Both the position numbers and the translations under genes were made by a program. Below are positions 1-6,230 of a stretch of 13,698 nt of DNA, piece after piece; position 1 is the first letter of the stretch; each line of letters starts with the position of its first letter. Source of the stretch: CAYTNY01 sp964439215 (GTDB lineage: Bacteria > Oederibacteriota > PGYV01 > CAYTNY01); NCBI GenBank assembly GCA_964439215.1, contig CAYTNY010000058.1, positions 1 through 13,698 on the forward strand. Direction: 5' to 3'. The notes below the pieces were generated by a model that saw only the letters and a program-made list of their open reading frames with translations, searched no databases and was not told where the DNA came from.

Positions 1-1
1 T

Positions 2-343
2 ACCGGCGCTATTGAGGATTTTAATAAAGCGATAGAACTTAACCCTGAATATGCAAATGCATATTATAACCGCGGACTTGCCAAAGGCAAGCAGGGAAAC
101 TATACAGGTGCTATTGAGGATTACAGTAAAGCCATTAAACTCGATCCTGAAGACACAGATGCATATTATAACCGCGGACTTGCTAAAAATAAGACCGGCG
201 ATTACGCGGGCGCTGTTAAAGATTTTACCAAAACCATTGAATCTGATGCTGAAGACGCAGGTGCATATTATAACCGCGGAGTTGCTAAAGAAGGCTTTGG
301 CGATAAAGTGGGAGCATTTAAGGATTTTAACAAAGCAGAAGAG
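2..343 (+). repeat. Tandem 102-bp units encoding TPRs
   Basis: The TPR units are also conserved at DNA level: the 18-mer gcatattataaccgcgga recurs identically at 59, 161 and 263, exactly 102 bp apart, and the ggygctattgagga segment at 5 recurs at 107. The period equals 34 codons, so unit gain or loss keeps the frame. Identity decays in the last unit, which suggests recent duplication of the upstream units. Confidence 0.8.
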
Positions 344-457
344 CTGGGATATAAAGAGAAAGTGGATATGAAAAAGACAATTATAATTATCTTGTGTCTG
401 CTTATTGTTGTATCTGTTATTTATTTTTATAGGCTCCGCCGAAACAAAAAACGCTGA
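2..457 (+). CDS. TPR-repeat protein with C-terminal membrane anchor (5' end outside window)
   Basis: The reading frame is open from the first complete codon at base 2 to the TGA at 455-457, giving 151 visible residues; the N-terminus lies upstream of the window. The visible part is about three and a half tetratricopeptide repeats of exactly 34 residues, each with the consensus AYYNRGLAK...GDYxGAIxDFxKAIELxPE, followed by a short basic stretch and one hydrophobic segment (about residues 122-142, IIIILCLLIVVSVIYFY) and a basic tail, RLRRNKKR. This is seen directly. TPRs are protein-binding scaffolds; a single C-terminal hydrophobic segment with a positive tail suggests a membrane-anchored protein with the repeats on the other face (inference). 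Partner and pathway cannot be read from the sequence. The last visible repeat is more diverged than the first two. Confidence 0.85.
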   Translation, partial: TGAIEDFNKAIELNPEYANAYYNRGLAKGKQGNYTGAIEDYSKAIKLDPEDTDAYYNRGLAKNKTGDYAGAVKDFTKTIESDAEDAGAYYNRGVAKEGFGDKVGAFKDFNKAEELGYKEKVDMKKTIIIILCLLIVVSVIYFYRLRRNKKR

Positions 458-492
458 TTTTTGTTTGGAATGTCTGTTAAAGGCCGGCGGAG
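434..492 (+). other. Nested inverted repeats over the stop codon of the TPR gene
   Basis: CTCCGCCG at 434-441 pairs with CGGCGGAG at 485-492, and inside it AAACAAAAA at 442-450 pairs with TTTTTGTTT at 458-466, with the TGA stop in the inner loop. No T-run follows the outer stem, so a classical intrinsic terminator is doubtful. It may still act as a 3' stabilising or termination structure for the TPR transcript. Confidence 0.3.
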
Positions 493-570
493 GCAGTAAA
501 CAGGAAGAGTTTATTATGAGGAGACAGGCATAAGAGCTGCCTCGCTTCTATTATTCACAATCCGCCCCCT

Positions 571-607
571 CACCGCAGCTTTGGGGTCAGACCCCATTTT
601 CGCGGTG
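571..607. repeat. REP-like palindrome (GGGGTCAGACCCC core), left copy
   Basis: A nested palindrome: outer arms CACCGC (571-576) and GCGGTG (602-607), inner arms TGGGGTC (582-588) and GACCCCA (590-596) around a single A. The core with its left shoulder (575-595) recurs in inverted orientation at 1239-1260, on the far side of the small lipoprotein gene. From general knowledge, short palindromes of this kind are typical of REP elements mobilised by Y1/RAYT transposases; no such transposase lies between the two copies here. Confidence 0.65.
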
Positions 608-637
608 ATGATGCGGCCTAAAACCCCCATTTCCGAA

Positions 638-666
638 TTGACACACCTGACACAACACAATATAAT
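638..666 (+). promoter_or_regulatory. Perfect-consensus sigma70-type promoter
   Basis: TTGACA at 638-643 and TATAAT at 661-666 are separated by exactly 17 bases. Transcription would begin near 672-674, leaving a leader of only about 20 bases before the AGGAGG (682-687) and ATG (692) of the small lipoprotein gene. Both boxes match the consensus at every position, predicting strong, factor-independent expression if the host uses the usual housekeeping sigma factor. Confidence 0.75.
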
Positions 667-691
667 GACTTACAAGCAAACAGGAGGGTTT

Positions 692-1228
692 ATGAAAAAA
701 ACAGTGATTATTATGCTCATTCCGGTTTTCTTGTTATCCGGAACCGGTTGTGCGGCAATTCAGATAAAAGAAAGCACCAATAATCAAATAATGGAAGACA
801 ATAAAACACAGATACAAGAAAATGATAAAGATGTCTCTCAAGATCTGAATAATAGAGACGCACTTGAACTTTGGGGAGCAGGGATAGGTGCGGCAAGCGG
901 ATTTTTTGGCGTTTTATTTCTGGATGTTTTTCGAGAGACAGGAGCAATATTTTTGACTACCGGGATATTTGCTGTGACAGGACACGGCATTTCGGTGATT
1001 ACAAACCTTCCTGATATGCATAAAAAAAATGAAAATACGCTGCCAATATATTTGTCAGCGGCTGCGGGAATAACGGCAAGCATACTCTTAACAGCGTATG
1101 TTATAAGAACTGAGAAGATGAATTATATATATGGTTTTACCGTGCCATTTGGAGCGCTATTAGGCTTCAGCACAGGCTCTCTTGTTGAACGTTTTTTGTC
1201 TCTTTTTTATACACCAGAGAATTCATAA
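692..1228 (+). CDS. Small putative lipoprotein / glycine-rich multi-pass membrane protein
   Basis: 178 residues from ATG 692, chosen because AGGAGG (682-687) sits five bases upstream and the next residues form a signal sequence; the frame is open farther upstream but would run through the promoter and palindrome. The N-terminus MKKTVIIMLIPVFLLSGTGC looks like a lipoprotein signal with Cys20, although Gly at -3 is unusual for a lipobox. A polar, Asn/Gln/Asp-rich spacer (21-56) is followed by four hydrophobic, Gly/Ala-rich segments at about 60-80, 83-103, 117-138 and 146-167. No family recognised. It stands alone, with its own strong promoter, between inverted palindromes, and looks like an accessory cassette gene. 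A function cannot be assigned; the glycine-rich hydrophobic segments suggest membrane insertion. Confidence 0.8.
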   Translation: MKKTVIIMLIPVFLLSGTGCAAIQIKESTNNQIMEDNKTQIQENDKDVSQDLNNRDALELWGAGIGAASGFFGVLFLDVFRETGAIFLTTGIFAVTGHGISVITNLPDMHKKNENTLPIYLSAAAGITASILLTAYVIRTEKMNYIYGFTVPFGALLGFSTGSLVERFLSLFYTPENS

Positions 1229-1231
1229 AGA

Positions 1232-1260
1232 CTGTTTTGGGGTCTGGCCTCAAAAGCAGC
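1232..1260. repeat. REP-like palindrome, right (inverted) copy
   Basis: CTG-TTTTGGGG ... CCTCAAAA-(G)CAG forms an imperfect hairpin four bases after the lipoprotein stop codon. Its reverse complement matches the left copy at 575-595: the 13-base core GGGGTCTGGCCTC differs from the reverse complement of the left core at two positions, and the flanking TTTG/GCAGC shoulders also correspond. The two copies therefore bracket a unit of about 690 bp. The hairpin could double as a weak terminator, but no T-run follows. Confidence 0.55.
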
Positions 1261-1272
1261 ACTTATTTTGCG

Positions 1273-1300
1273 TTGACAGTCACGAAATACTGCATATTTT
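1273..1300 (+). promoter_or_regulatory. Candidate promoter for the antitoxin gene
   Basis: TTGACA at 1273-1278 and TATTTT at 1295-1300 with a 16-base spacer. It lies just inside the toxin remnant and about 130 bases before the XRE gene, and could have taken over expression of the orphan antitoxin. The -10 box is weak. Confidence 0.35.
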
Positions 1301-1396
1301 ACTCATACGTTCATAGAAAAGGGACAGAAAAAGAAAAACCAAAGAGAGTATAAAATAGCTGATACGATAAAAAGGAACATAGAAAAAAATATGTAA
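1277..1396 (+). pseudogene. 3' remnant of a HigB/Gp49-like RelE-superfamily toxin gene
   Basis: An open stretch of 39 codons ending at TAA 1394-1396 has no start codon and is closed upstream by TGA 1274-1276. It contains FTHTFIEKGQKK...REYKIADTIK, which resembles the C-terminus of phage-derived Gp49/HigB toxins (typical pattern: hydrophobic-HGF[IV]KK-x-QKTP-xx-EI-xx-A). It sits directly upstream of a HigA-like antitoxin, the usual toxin-then-antitoxin order of higBA. The N-terminal two thirds, including the core beta sheet, are missing, so it cannot be active. The remnant starts about 17 bases after the right palindrome of the lipoprotein cassette, which suggests (inference) that arrival of the cassette or an associated deletion removed the 5' part. 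The match is by eye and rests on a short stretch. Confidence 0.5.
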
Positions 1397-1430
1397 GACC
1401 GCAGAAAAAGAATTAAAAGGAGCGAATGAA

Positions 1431-1757
1431 ATGACCGGCAAAAAAACAGTTAAAACATCTTCCGTTAAAATGGCAGGTAAAAAGAAAATTGATGCTTTTT
1501 GGAAAGAAACAATGAAAAGCAAAGAAGCGCAGGAAGGTTATGCGCAAGCGGAAGCTTTGTTTGAATTTGTTGAGCAGCTGCAAAAAACTATGAAAAGAAA
1601 ACATCTGAGTTATTATGCGGTGGCCAAAAGGGCAGGCATCAAACATCAGGTTTTGGCAAGAATTCTAAACGGCGCCGAAAACGCGGAAGTCAGCACCCTG
1701 TCCAAAATCGCTTCCGGCGTAGGCGAGAAACTTCACCTCGGCCTGGCAAAAAGATAA
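1431..1757 (+). CDS. XRE-family HTH protein, HigA-like antitoxin (orphan)
   Basis: 108 residues; AAAGGAG (1416-1422) lies eight bases before ATG 1431. A Lys-rich N-terminus is followed by an amphipathic helical stretch (about 26-56) and a helix-turn-helix at about 59-90 (LSYYAVAKRAGIKHQVLARI ... VSTLSKIASGVG), typical of Xre/Cro domains. The family binds its own promoter and, in higBA modules, neutralises the upstream-encoded HigB RNase. Upstream here is only a truncated toxin-like fragment, so the protein is probably an orphan antitoxin or a plain regulator. A solo regulator unrelated to toxin-antitoxin systems is possible. Confidence 0.8.
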   Translation: MTGKKTVKTSSVKMAGKKKIDAFWKETMKSKEAQEGYAQAEALFEFVEQLQKTMKRKHLSYYAVAKRAGIKHQVLARILNGAENAEVSTLSKIASGVGEKLHLGLAKR

Positions 1758-1898
1758 TCCCCCTGCTTTTTTAACTTTGCAGAGGACAGGAATTGTAAGG
1801 CTTTGAAAGGTTTTACCTCCATTTAACAAACTGTCCCTTGTCTGCATCTCTTGTTTTATGCGTTAACTTATATTACAAAGTATTCTGCCGCGGCTTAA

Positions 1899-1971
1899 CC
1901 CCCTCCAAGAGTATGTAACAGGCAAAAGACTGCCTGTAACATACTCTATCCTCCCCCGTAGAGGTGGAGGG
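1899..1971. repeat. Long stem-loop with alternative outer pairings
   Basis: Arms at 1908-1924 (AGAGTATGTAACAGGCA) and 1931-1947 (TGCCTGTAACATACTCT) pair over 17 positions with one mismatch around a six-base loop. Outside them CCCTCCA (1901-1907) can pair with TGGAGGG (1965-1971), but the same right strand can instead pair with CCTCC at 1950-1954, giving two mutually exclusive folds. It looks like a dispersed intergenic repeat or MITE-like element; no gene is inside. Confidence 0.6.
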
Positions 1972-2208
1972 CAATAAAGAAAACTGAAAAGAATATCCTC
2001 TCCCTCAACGAGCAAAGGTTGAATGCTTTCGCGCTTTGCCGGCATTTACTGCAAATATAATCAGAAAAATACCGAAAAAGGATTAATGGCAGAGGGTGGT
2101 GTTCTGCGGGAAGCATAAACAAGTGTGTTAATTAAGTATTTGGTCATATACGAAAAAAGGACTTTGCTTTTATCAGGTGCCGCAATAAAACCTGCAATCC
2201 GGACATTG

Positions 2209-2230
2209 AGGTTTTTTCTTTAAAAAACCT
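2209..2230. promoter_or_regulatory. Perfect AT-rich palindrome abutting a -35 box (possible operator)
   Basis: AGGTTTTTT (2209-2217) and AAAAAACCT (2222-2230) are perfect inverted arms around CTTT. The last base of the right arm is the first base of the TTGACA -35 box at 2230. A homodimeric regulator bound here would block or assist RNA polymerase. As a hairpin it has a low-GC stem and lacks a separate T-tract, so a terminator is less likely. Confidence 0.4.
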
Positions 2231-2258
2231 TGACAAAATCATCCTATTTATTTATTAT
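2230..2258 (+). promoter_or_regulatory. Strong sigma70-type promoter, candidate distal tad promoter
   Basis: TTGACA (2230-2235), 17-base spacer, TATTAT (2253-2258). The start would fall near 2265, giving the tad operon an untranslated leader of about 245 bases that contains the 2384-2407 hairpin. Confidence 0.55.
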
Positions 2259-2383
2259 GTTTTTCGCAGAGGGGCTTTTACGGGTATTCCGTTTTAGCTA
2301 AAATACTAAAATTTTATGCTTAATTCCTCTTATTTGTATTTTATCGCACCGGGGGTGTGGTTTGCTTTGAGGAGTGAGGCGGC

Positions 2384-2407
2384 GGCAGGCAGTTTATGCT
2401 GTCTGCC
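2384..2407 (+). other. GC-rich hairpin in the tad leader
   Basis: GGCAGGCAG (2384-2392) pairs with CTGTCTGCC (2399-2407), with one G-U pair, around TTTATG. No U-run follows directly. It lies between the two candidate promoters and could be a leader element or an attenuator remnant. I tried and failed to match it to a known riboswitch. Confidence 0.35.
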
Positions 2408-2452
2408 CCGCGCACTGAAACCCGGCCCGGGCAAAAAACATTATTGATATAT

Positions 2453-2480
2453 TTGACTTGCATAGGTGTGAAGTTATTAT
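2453..2480 (+). promoter_or_regulatory. Proximal tad operon promoter candidate
   Basis: TTGACT (2453-2458) and TATTAT (2475-2480) with a 16-base spacer; the start site would be near 2487, about 24 bases before the first tad gene, whose Shine-Dalgarno is AGAGGGG just upstream of ATG 2511. Confidence 0.45.
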
Positions 2481-2510
2481 AAGTACATAAAAAAATATAG
2501 AGGGGTTTTT

Positions 2511-3890
2511 ATGAGGCTCGTTTTGATGGTGCCGGCTGCGGCATTTTTTGTGTTTTTATACAGCTGTGTTTTTGCATTTGATTCTGATTACGCAGTACAG
2601 GAACTGGGTAAACTGCAGGGGGATGCGGATGTTTATGCGGTAAAAAAACATATTGAACGGGCGGCTGTTTTATGCCAAAAAGGCAGCTATACCCGCGCCA
2701 AAGAAGAACTCGGGATATTAAAAAAAATAGATCCGGAAAACAGCAGTGTTTATGAAGATATTATCCGGGGCAGCGGGGGCGTCCGGCAGCGTGAAGTGCC
2801 GGCGGGGGAAAAAGAAACAGCCGAAAATATCAAACCTGATTATACTGCATTGAAGGAAGCCGAATATATCCGGGAGCGGTTTGAACGCGCTCTGCGGCAT
2901 TATGAAAACAGCAGGCTGTCTGAATGCGGGCTCGTGCTTGAGGAAATATTTCTTGTTGATAAAAAAAATAAAAGCGCGGCTGAACTGCTGGAAATTATGG
3001 ACGAAGAAAAATTCATAATGGAAAGCGACAGGCCTTTTCAGAAAATCGTAAAAGAACTGTTTGACAAAGGGATGGTATTTTTCCGCCGGGGCAAGCATAC
3101 GGATGCGGAAAGAATGTTTATACAGGCGCGGGATACGGATCCCGCCAACCGGCAGGTTAAAGAGTACCTGATGAAAGCAACGGCGGAGCTTGCTGCCCGC
3201 AAAGAAGCCGAAGAAACAGAAAAAATGCTTGAACGCGCCGATATGCTGAGGAGTTCCGGGAATATAAAGGACTCACGGAAACTCTATCTGAAGGTGAGGG
3301 AAAAAGACCCGGAAAACCTGAAAGCGGGTTTTTATATTTCTGATTATTCCAAAAAATCCCGGGAGCTTATAAACCGGGCTGCGGCTCTGGATGAAGAGGG
3401 GAAAACAGATATCGCGTATAACAATGCTGTACTTGCCTGTGATTATGATCCGGACAACAGGCGGGCCGGAACCGTAAAAAACAGGCTGAAAGTAAAACTT
3501 GCGAAAGAAAAGAAAGCCGCTGTTCGCCGGCGCAAGGCCAACAGGTATTACAATAAAGGCGTTGAGTATTTCGCGAAACAGGAGTATGAAAAAGCGCGTC
3601 AGGCATGGGAGCAGGTTCTGGAATTGACGCCTAATGACAAAGAAGCCGCTGCAAATATTGTCAGAGCCCGGGAAAAACTTGAAGCCGACAGCCAAAAACG
3701 CAGGAAAAAAATAGATGAAACATTAGAAAGAGGACGGCGTTTTCTTGAGCAGGGTTTGATTGCGCAGGCGAAAAACGAGTATGAAGTTGTAAGACGCATG
3801 GAACCCGGCAATGAAGAGGCGGCGGAAAAAATAGAGTATATAAACTCGCTTGAAAATGAGGTTTCAAATGAAGCGCTTGATAAAAGATAG
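2511..3890 (+). CDS. Exported TPR protein, first gene of the tad operon (TadD-like role?)
   Basis: 459 residues. The N-terminus is a signal peptide (hydrophobic 3-22); LYSC at 16-19 could be a non-standard lipobox with Cys19, otherwise cleavage after Ala22 is plausible. The rest is helical and contains about seven TPR-like repeats at about 45-82, 118-155, 180-217, 237-272, 284-321, 344-385 and 402-440, each with the A...Y.G.y..A...f..v...dP.n pattern, separated by charged linkers. In Tad systems TadD is an exported TPR lipoprotein that helps the outer-membrane secretin; position and architecture suggest an analogous role, but this protein is longer than usual TadD and orthology is not shown. 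Its 3' end overlaps the next gene by 23 bases, implying coupled translation. Confidence 0.8.
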   Translation: MRLVLMVPAAAFFVFLYSCVFAFDSDYAVQELGKLQGDADVYAVKKHIERAAVLCQKGSYTRAKEELGILKKIDPENSSVYEDIIRGSGGVRQREVPAGEKETAENIKPDYTALKEAEYIRERFERALRHYENSRLSECGLVLEEIFLVDKKNKSAAELLEIMDEEKFIMESDRPFQKIVKELFDKGMVFFRRGKHTDAERMFIQARDTDPANRQVKEYLMKATAELAARKEAEETEKMLERADMLRSSGNIKDSRKLYLKVREKDPENLKAGFYISDYSKKSRELINRAAALDEEGKTDIAYNNAVLACDYDPDNRRAGTVKNRLKVKLAKEKKAAVRRRKANRYYNKGVEYFAKQEYEKARQAWEQVLELTPNDKEAAANIVRAREKLEADSQKRRKKIDETLERGRRFLEQGLIAQAKNEYEVVRRMEPGNEEAAEKIEYINSLENEVSNEALDKR

Positions 3891-4032
3891 CCGCGGACAG
3901 GGCGCTGTTGAGTACATAATTCTTTTCGCGCTTGCCGGGTTGAGCTGTATTGTCTTTCTGCGCATAGGCGGGAGTATTATATCACTTTATTTTGAAACAC
4001 TTGTATTCATATATGCCATTCCGGTTCCCTGA
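3868..4032 (+). CDS. Flp-type prepilin
   Basis: 54 residues. ATG 3868 is chosen over the in-frame TTG 3850 and ATG 3856 because GAGG (3858-3861) lies six bases upstream and the product then has the normal Flp length. It carries the class III prepilin signature: basic leader, Gly10, then QGAVEY, so cleavage after Gly10 puts Glu at +5 and Tyr at +6 of the mature protein, as in Flp pilins; a hydrophobic helix follows (about 16-37). The mature subunit would be about 44 residues and would polymerise into the pilus after processing by a TadV-type peptidase, which is not in the window. It starts inside the end of the TPR gene. Confidence 0.85.
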   Translation: MKRLIKDSRGQGAVEYIILFALAGLSCIVFLRIGGSIISLYFETLVFIYAIPVP

Positions 4033-4042
4033 AAGGATATTT

Positions 4043-4606
4043 ATGAAGATACAGATAAAAAAAAGGAAAGGCCAGAGCCTGACAGAGTTTGTGCTGATAC
4101 TTCCTGTGTTCCTGCTTCTGGTTCTCGGCCTGCTGCAGCTGTCAATGATATTTTTGAAAACGATACAGCTGAAATATGCGGCGTATATGACGGCCAGAAC
4201 AGCCGCCGCGTACGGCAGCGCCGAAGAACAAAAGGAATATGCCGATAGAGCCGCGTTTGTGCTTGAGACAATGATGGCAGCCGCGGATAATTTCAACGAT
4301 GATAAAATGGAAGTATTTAAAGCTACGATTTTGGATATGGGAAAGTCTTATCTAGCGAAAGAGGTTCAATCGGCGGTATTTGAAGAAACTGCAGGAATAA
4401 CAATGGAGACAGTGGAGCTGGAGAATTCAGATTACGATGATCCGGGTTTTATAAAGCTTATGTTTGCATATGATATGCCGCTGAAGATACCGGTTGTAAA
4501 CAGAATATTCGGATTATTCCAGAAGGATTTCCGGCACAAAGCGCTGGAGCTTTCGGGTTACCCCGTTTATACGATAAAAACAAACGCGCTAATGAGGATA
4601 CAATGA
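4043..4606 (+). CDS. tadE: TadE-like minor pseudopilin
   Basis: 187 residues from ATG 4043 (AAAGGA at 4032-4037). The N-terminus RKGQSLTEFVLILPVF followed by a hydrophobic helix up to about residue 37 is the TadE-like domain (PF07811 type): Gly10|Gln11 cleavage site with Glu15-Phe16 at +5/+6. The rest is a soluble domain without recognised motifs. TadE/TadF pseudopilins are processed like Flp and are needed for pilus assembly. The stop overlaps the next start as ATGA. Confidence 0.8.
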   Translation: MKIQIKKRKGQSLTEFVLILPVFLLLVLGLLQLSMIFLKTIQLKYAAYMTARTAAAYGSAEEQKEYADRAAFVLETMMAAADNFNDDKMEVFKATILDMGKSYLAKEVQSAVFEETAGITMETVELENSDYDDPGFIKLMFAYDMPLKIPVVNRIFGLFQKDFRHKALELSGYPVYTIKTNALMRIQ

Positions 4607-5754
4607 ATATTTTCAGAAAAAAGAAAGGACAGGTCTTTGTCATAGCTCTTGTGGCTATGCTTGTACTGGTTATAATAGGCATTCTTATTCTGGAAGTGGG
4701 AAATGTTATGTATGAAAAGGTTCATATGCAGAATATCGCGGATTCAGGCGCAATGGAAGGAGGCACCTGGTACGCAAGAAGCCTTAATCTGATTTCCGCA
4801 TCAAATAAAATTCTTGTGGTGTCCGTGATAGCGGGTGCTGTAATCTGTATTGCCACGTCAGGGGGCGCGCTTCCTGCCGTGGAAAAATATCTAAATAAAT
4901 ATCAGGACATACAGGACCTGCTGGCAGGCGTGGGTAAATCAAAAGATCTGAAGCTTCTGCCGTGGATGGTTCAGGGCGCGGTTTTTATAAACGGCAGCCG
5001 GAATGACGCGCTTTTCAGCATCGGTCTGTTTAATATTGAGAATCCTGACCAGAAGTTTTATACGCCTTCATTTAATCTTAAAAGACGCACGGCAGCGGAC
5101 TTGTTTGATCTTGGTTTTTTTTCGGATGTTGATTATGGGACGAAAAAACTGGAAGAGGGCGTGGATTATGAATTTGAGGGCGAGGAGTTTTTCAGAAAGG
5201 GTGAGAAACTTGACAAGGATAAATACATATTTAAAAAGCATCCGAAAATAAAAGGAGAAAATGTGTATCAGGTGTGGAACAAGGAAACAGAAAAGTTTGA
5301 AAAACTGGCAGAACGCCGGGTAAATGAGGCGATTGAGGAATTCAATTTTCTCGAGCAGCTGCGTTTTGACATAATCGCAAACGAAGACGCTGACCATTCA
5401 ATGCTTGTCATTGCGTTTAAGGATAAAAATAAATTCAGCCAGCTTGTGAACAGCGGTTTTCTTAAGGACGGCTCCGGAGAGCGGATAAAGCCCGGGTCAA
5501 TGACCGCGCTGTCATATGTAAAGATTGAAGGCGGCAGTATGGATTTCTGGGATATTAACGGTTCAAATTATACACCGCGCATAGAAAACATAAAACTTCC
5601 GGAAATAGAAAAGCTGCAGGGAGCATTTCAGGCAATATCAGCGGCCGGAAAACTGGCGGATTTTGACGCTCCTGATGGATTCGGAGCGGATTTGAACACA
5701 GGGGTTTCAGGAGATGAAACCAACATACTGGAAGATTATTTTATTCTGCATTGA
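4603..5754 (+). CDS. TadG-like protein (Tad N-terminal domain)
   Basis: 383 residues, ATG 4603 overlapping the upstream stop by four bases. Residues 8-60 form the putative Flp pilus-assembly TadE/G-like domain (PF13400 type): KKGQVFVIALVAMLVLVIIG, then a post-membrane stretch ending ...VHMQNIADSGAMEGGTW, equivalent to the family's usual LQ.AADAAALAGA. A second hydrophobic segment is at about 70-92. It has Gly-Gln at the membrane boundary but lacks Glu at +5, so processing by prepilin peptidase is uncertain. The C-terminal ~280 residues are not recognised, and no von Willebrand A domain (present in many TadG proteins) is evident. Its place between two TadE-like genes supports a role in pilus biogenesis. 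Confidence 0.75.
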   Translation: MNIFRKKKGQVFVIALVAMLVLVIIGILILEVGNVMYEKVHMQNIADSGAMEGGTWYARSLNLISASNKILVVSVIAGAVICIATSGGALPAVEKYLNKYQDIQDLLAGVGKSKDLKLLPWMVQGAVFINGSRNDALFSIGLFNIENPDQKFYTPSFNLKRRTAADLFDLGFFSDVDYGTKKLEEGVDYEFEGEEFFRKGEKLDKDKYIFKKHPKIKGENVYQVWNKETEKFEKLAERRVNEAIEEFNFLEQLRFDIIANEDADHSMLVIAFKDKNKFSQLVNSGFLKDGSGERIKPGSMTALSYVKIEGGSMDFWDINGSNYTPRIENIKLPEIEKLQGAFQAISAAGKLADFDAPDGFGADLNTGVSGDETNILEDYFILH

Positions 5755-5762
5755 AGGTGAAG

Positions 5763-6230
5763 ATGCTTAAAAAAAATAAGGGACAGGCAATGACGGAATT
5801 TATTATTACAATACCGGTTTTTATTGCATTGCTTATGTTTATGATTCAGTTTACGCAGTTGTCCATAAAAAGGACAGAACTTGCGATGGTGGAGAGAGAG
5901 GTTATGAGGGCGCTTACAGACAACAAGGATCACGGAGATACCGAGAAAATACAGGAGATGGCAAAAGAAATAGCGTCGGTTTATGGGATGGATTCTGAAA
6001 AACTTTCTGTCCATACCGCAGAGACCCGGCAGGAAGCGAATGCGGCAGAAAGCGATGAGGTTCAGGATCTGGGAAGCAATAATGTTTTTGATTTTTTTAC
6101 GGGGATAAAGTTTGAAATAATATATGAGATGCCTCTTATGCCTGTTTTTGAGGATCTGACGGTAATAAAACTGAAAAGCAGCCTTGTAAGCGCTGCGGGA
6201 GGAAGTCTGGATGTTGAATTTTTTAAATAG
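5763..6230 (+). CDS. Second TadE-like minor pseudopilin
   Basis: 155 residues. ATG 5763 is preferred over an in-frame TTG at 5751 (inside the upstream stop) because AAGGTGA lies five or so bases upstream. The N-terminus KNKGQAMTEFIITIPVFIA gives Gly7|Gln8 with Glu12-Phe13 at +5/+6 and a hydrophobic helix to about residue 33, again the TadE-like pattern; the remainder is a short, charged soluble domain. Likely the TadF-equivalent partner of the first TadE-like protein. Its 3' end overlaps the next gene by 20 bases. Confidence 0.8.
   Translation: MLKKNKGQAMTEFIITIPVFIALLMFMIQFTQLSIKRTELAMVEREVMRALTDNKDHGDTEKIQEMAKEIASVYGMDSEKLSVHTAETRQEANAAESDEVQDLGSNNVFDFFTGIKFEIIYEMPLMPVFEDLTVIKLKSSLVSAAGGSLDVEFFK

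Larger units (their letters stand above)
1758..2510. other. Non-coding stretch between the accessory genes and the tad operon
   Basis: About 750 bp with no convincing gene on either strand; short open frames here lack ribosome sites and family features. It holds a long stem-loop (1899-1971), an AT-rich palindrome next to a strong promoter (2209-2258), a GC-rich hairpin (2384-2407), a short CCCG-GCC-CGGG inverted repeat (2421-2431) and a second promoter candidate close to the first tad gene. Nothing recognisable is seen in 1758-1890 or 2046-2200. Confidence 0.7.

Noticed and set aside
51..371. 106-codon plus-strand open frame in the TPR region
   Set aside because: Out-of-frame shadow of the TPR gene; its own repeats mirror the 102-bp DNA period.
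581..691. N-terminal extension of the lipoprotein gene to a TTG at 581
   Set aside because: It would translate through the palindrome and the perfect promoter; AGGAGG plus ATG 692 and a signal sequence give a far better start.
1321..1840. GGGACAG (1321) and CTGTCCC (about 1834) as inverted ends of a mobile antitoxin unit
   Set aside because: Only seven bases match and the flanks diverge; chance is likely.
1863..2045. 60-codon minus-strand open frame
   Set aside because: It is the translation of the stem-loop repeat (CPPPLRGR-type peptides are typical of such repeats) and has no ribosome site.
2280..2440. Riboswitch (for example cyclic-di-GMP) in the tad leader
   Set aside because: Attractive for a pilus operon, but I could not find the conserved core sequences of known classes; only a simple hairpin is supported.
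2718..3695. Long minus-strand open frames under the exported TPR gene
   Set aside because: Antisense shadows, rich in Phe/Pro/His from Lys/Glu codons, with no start signals or family features.
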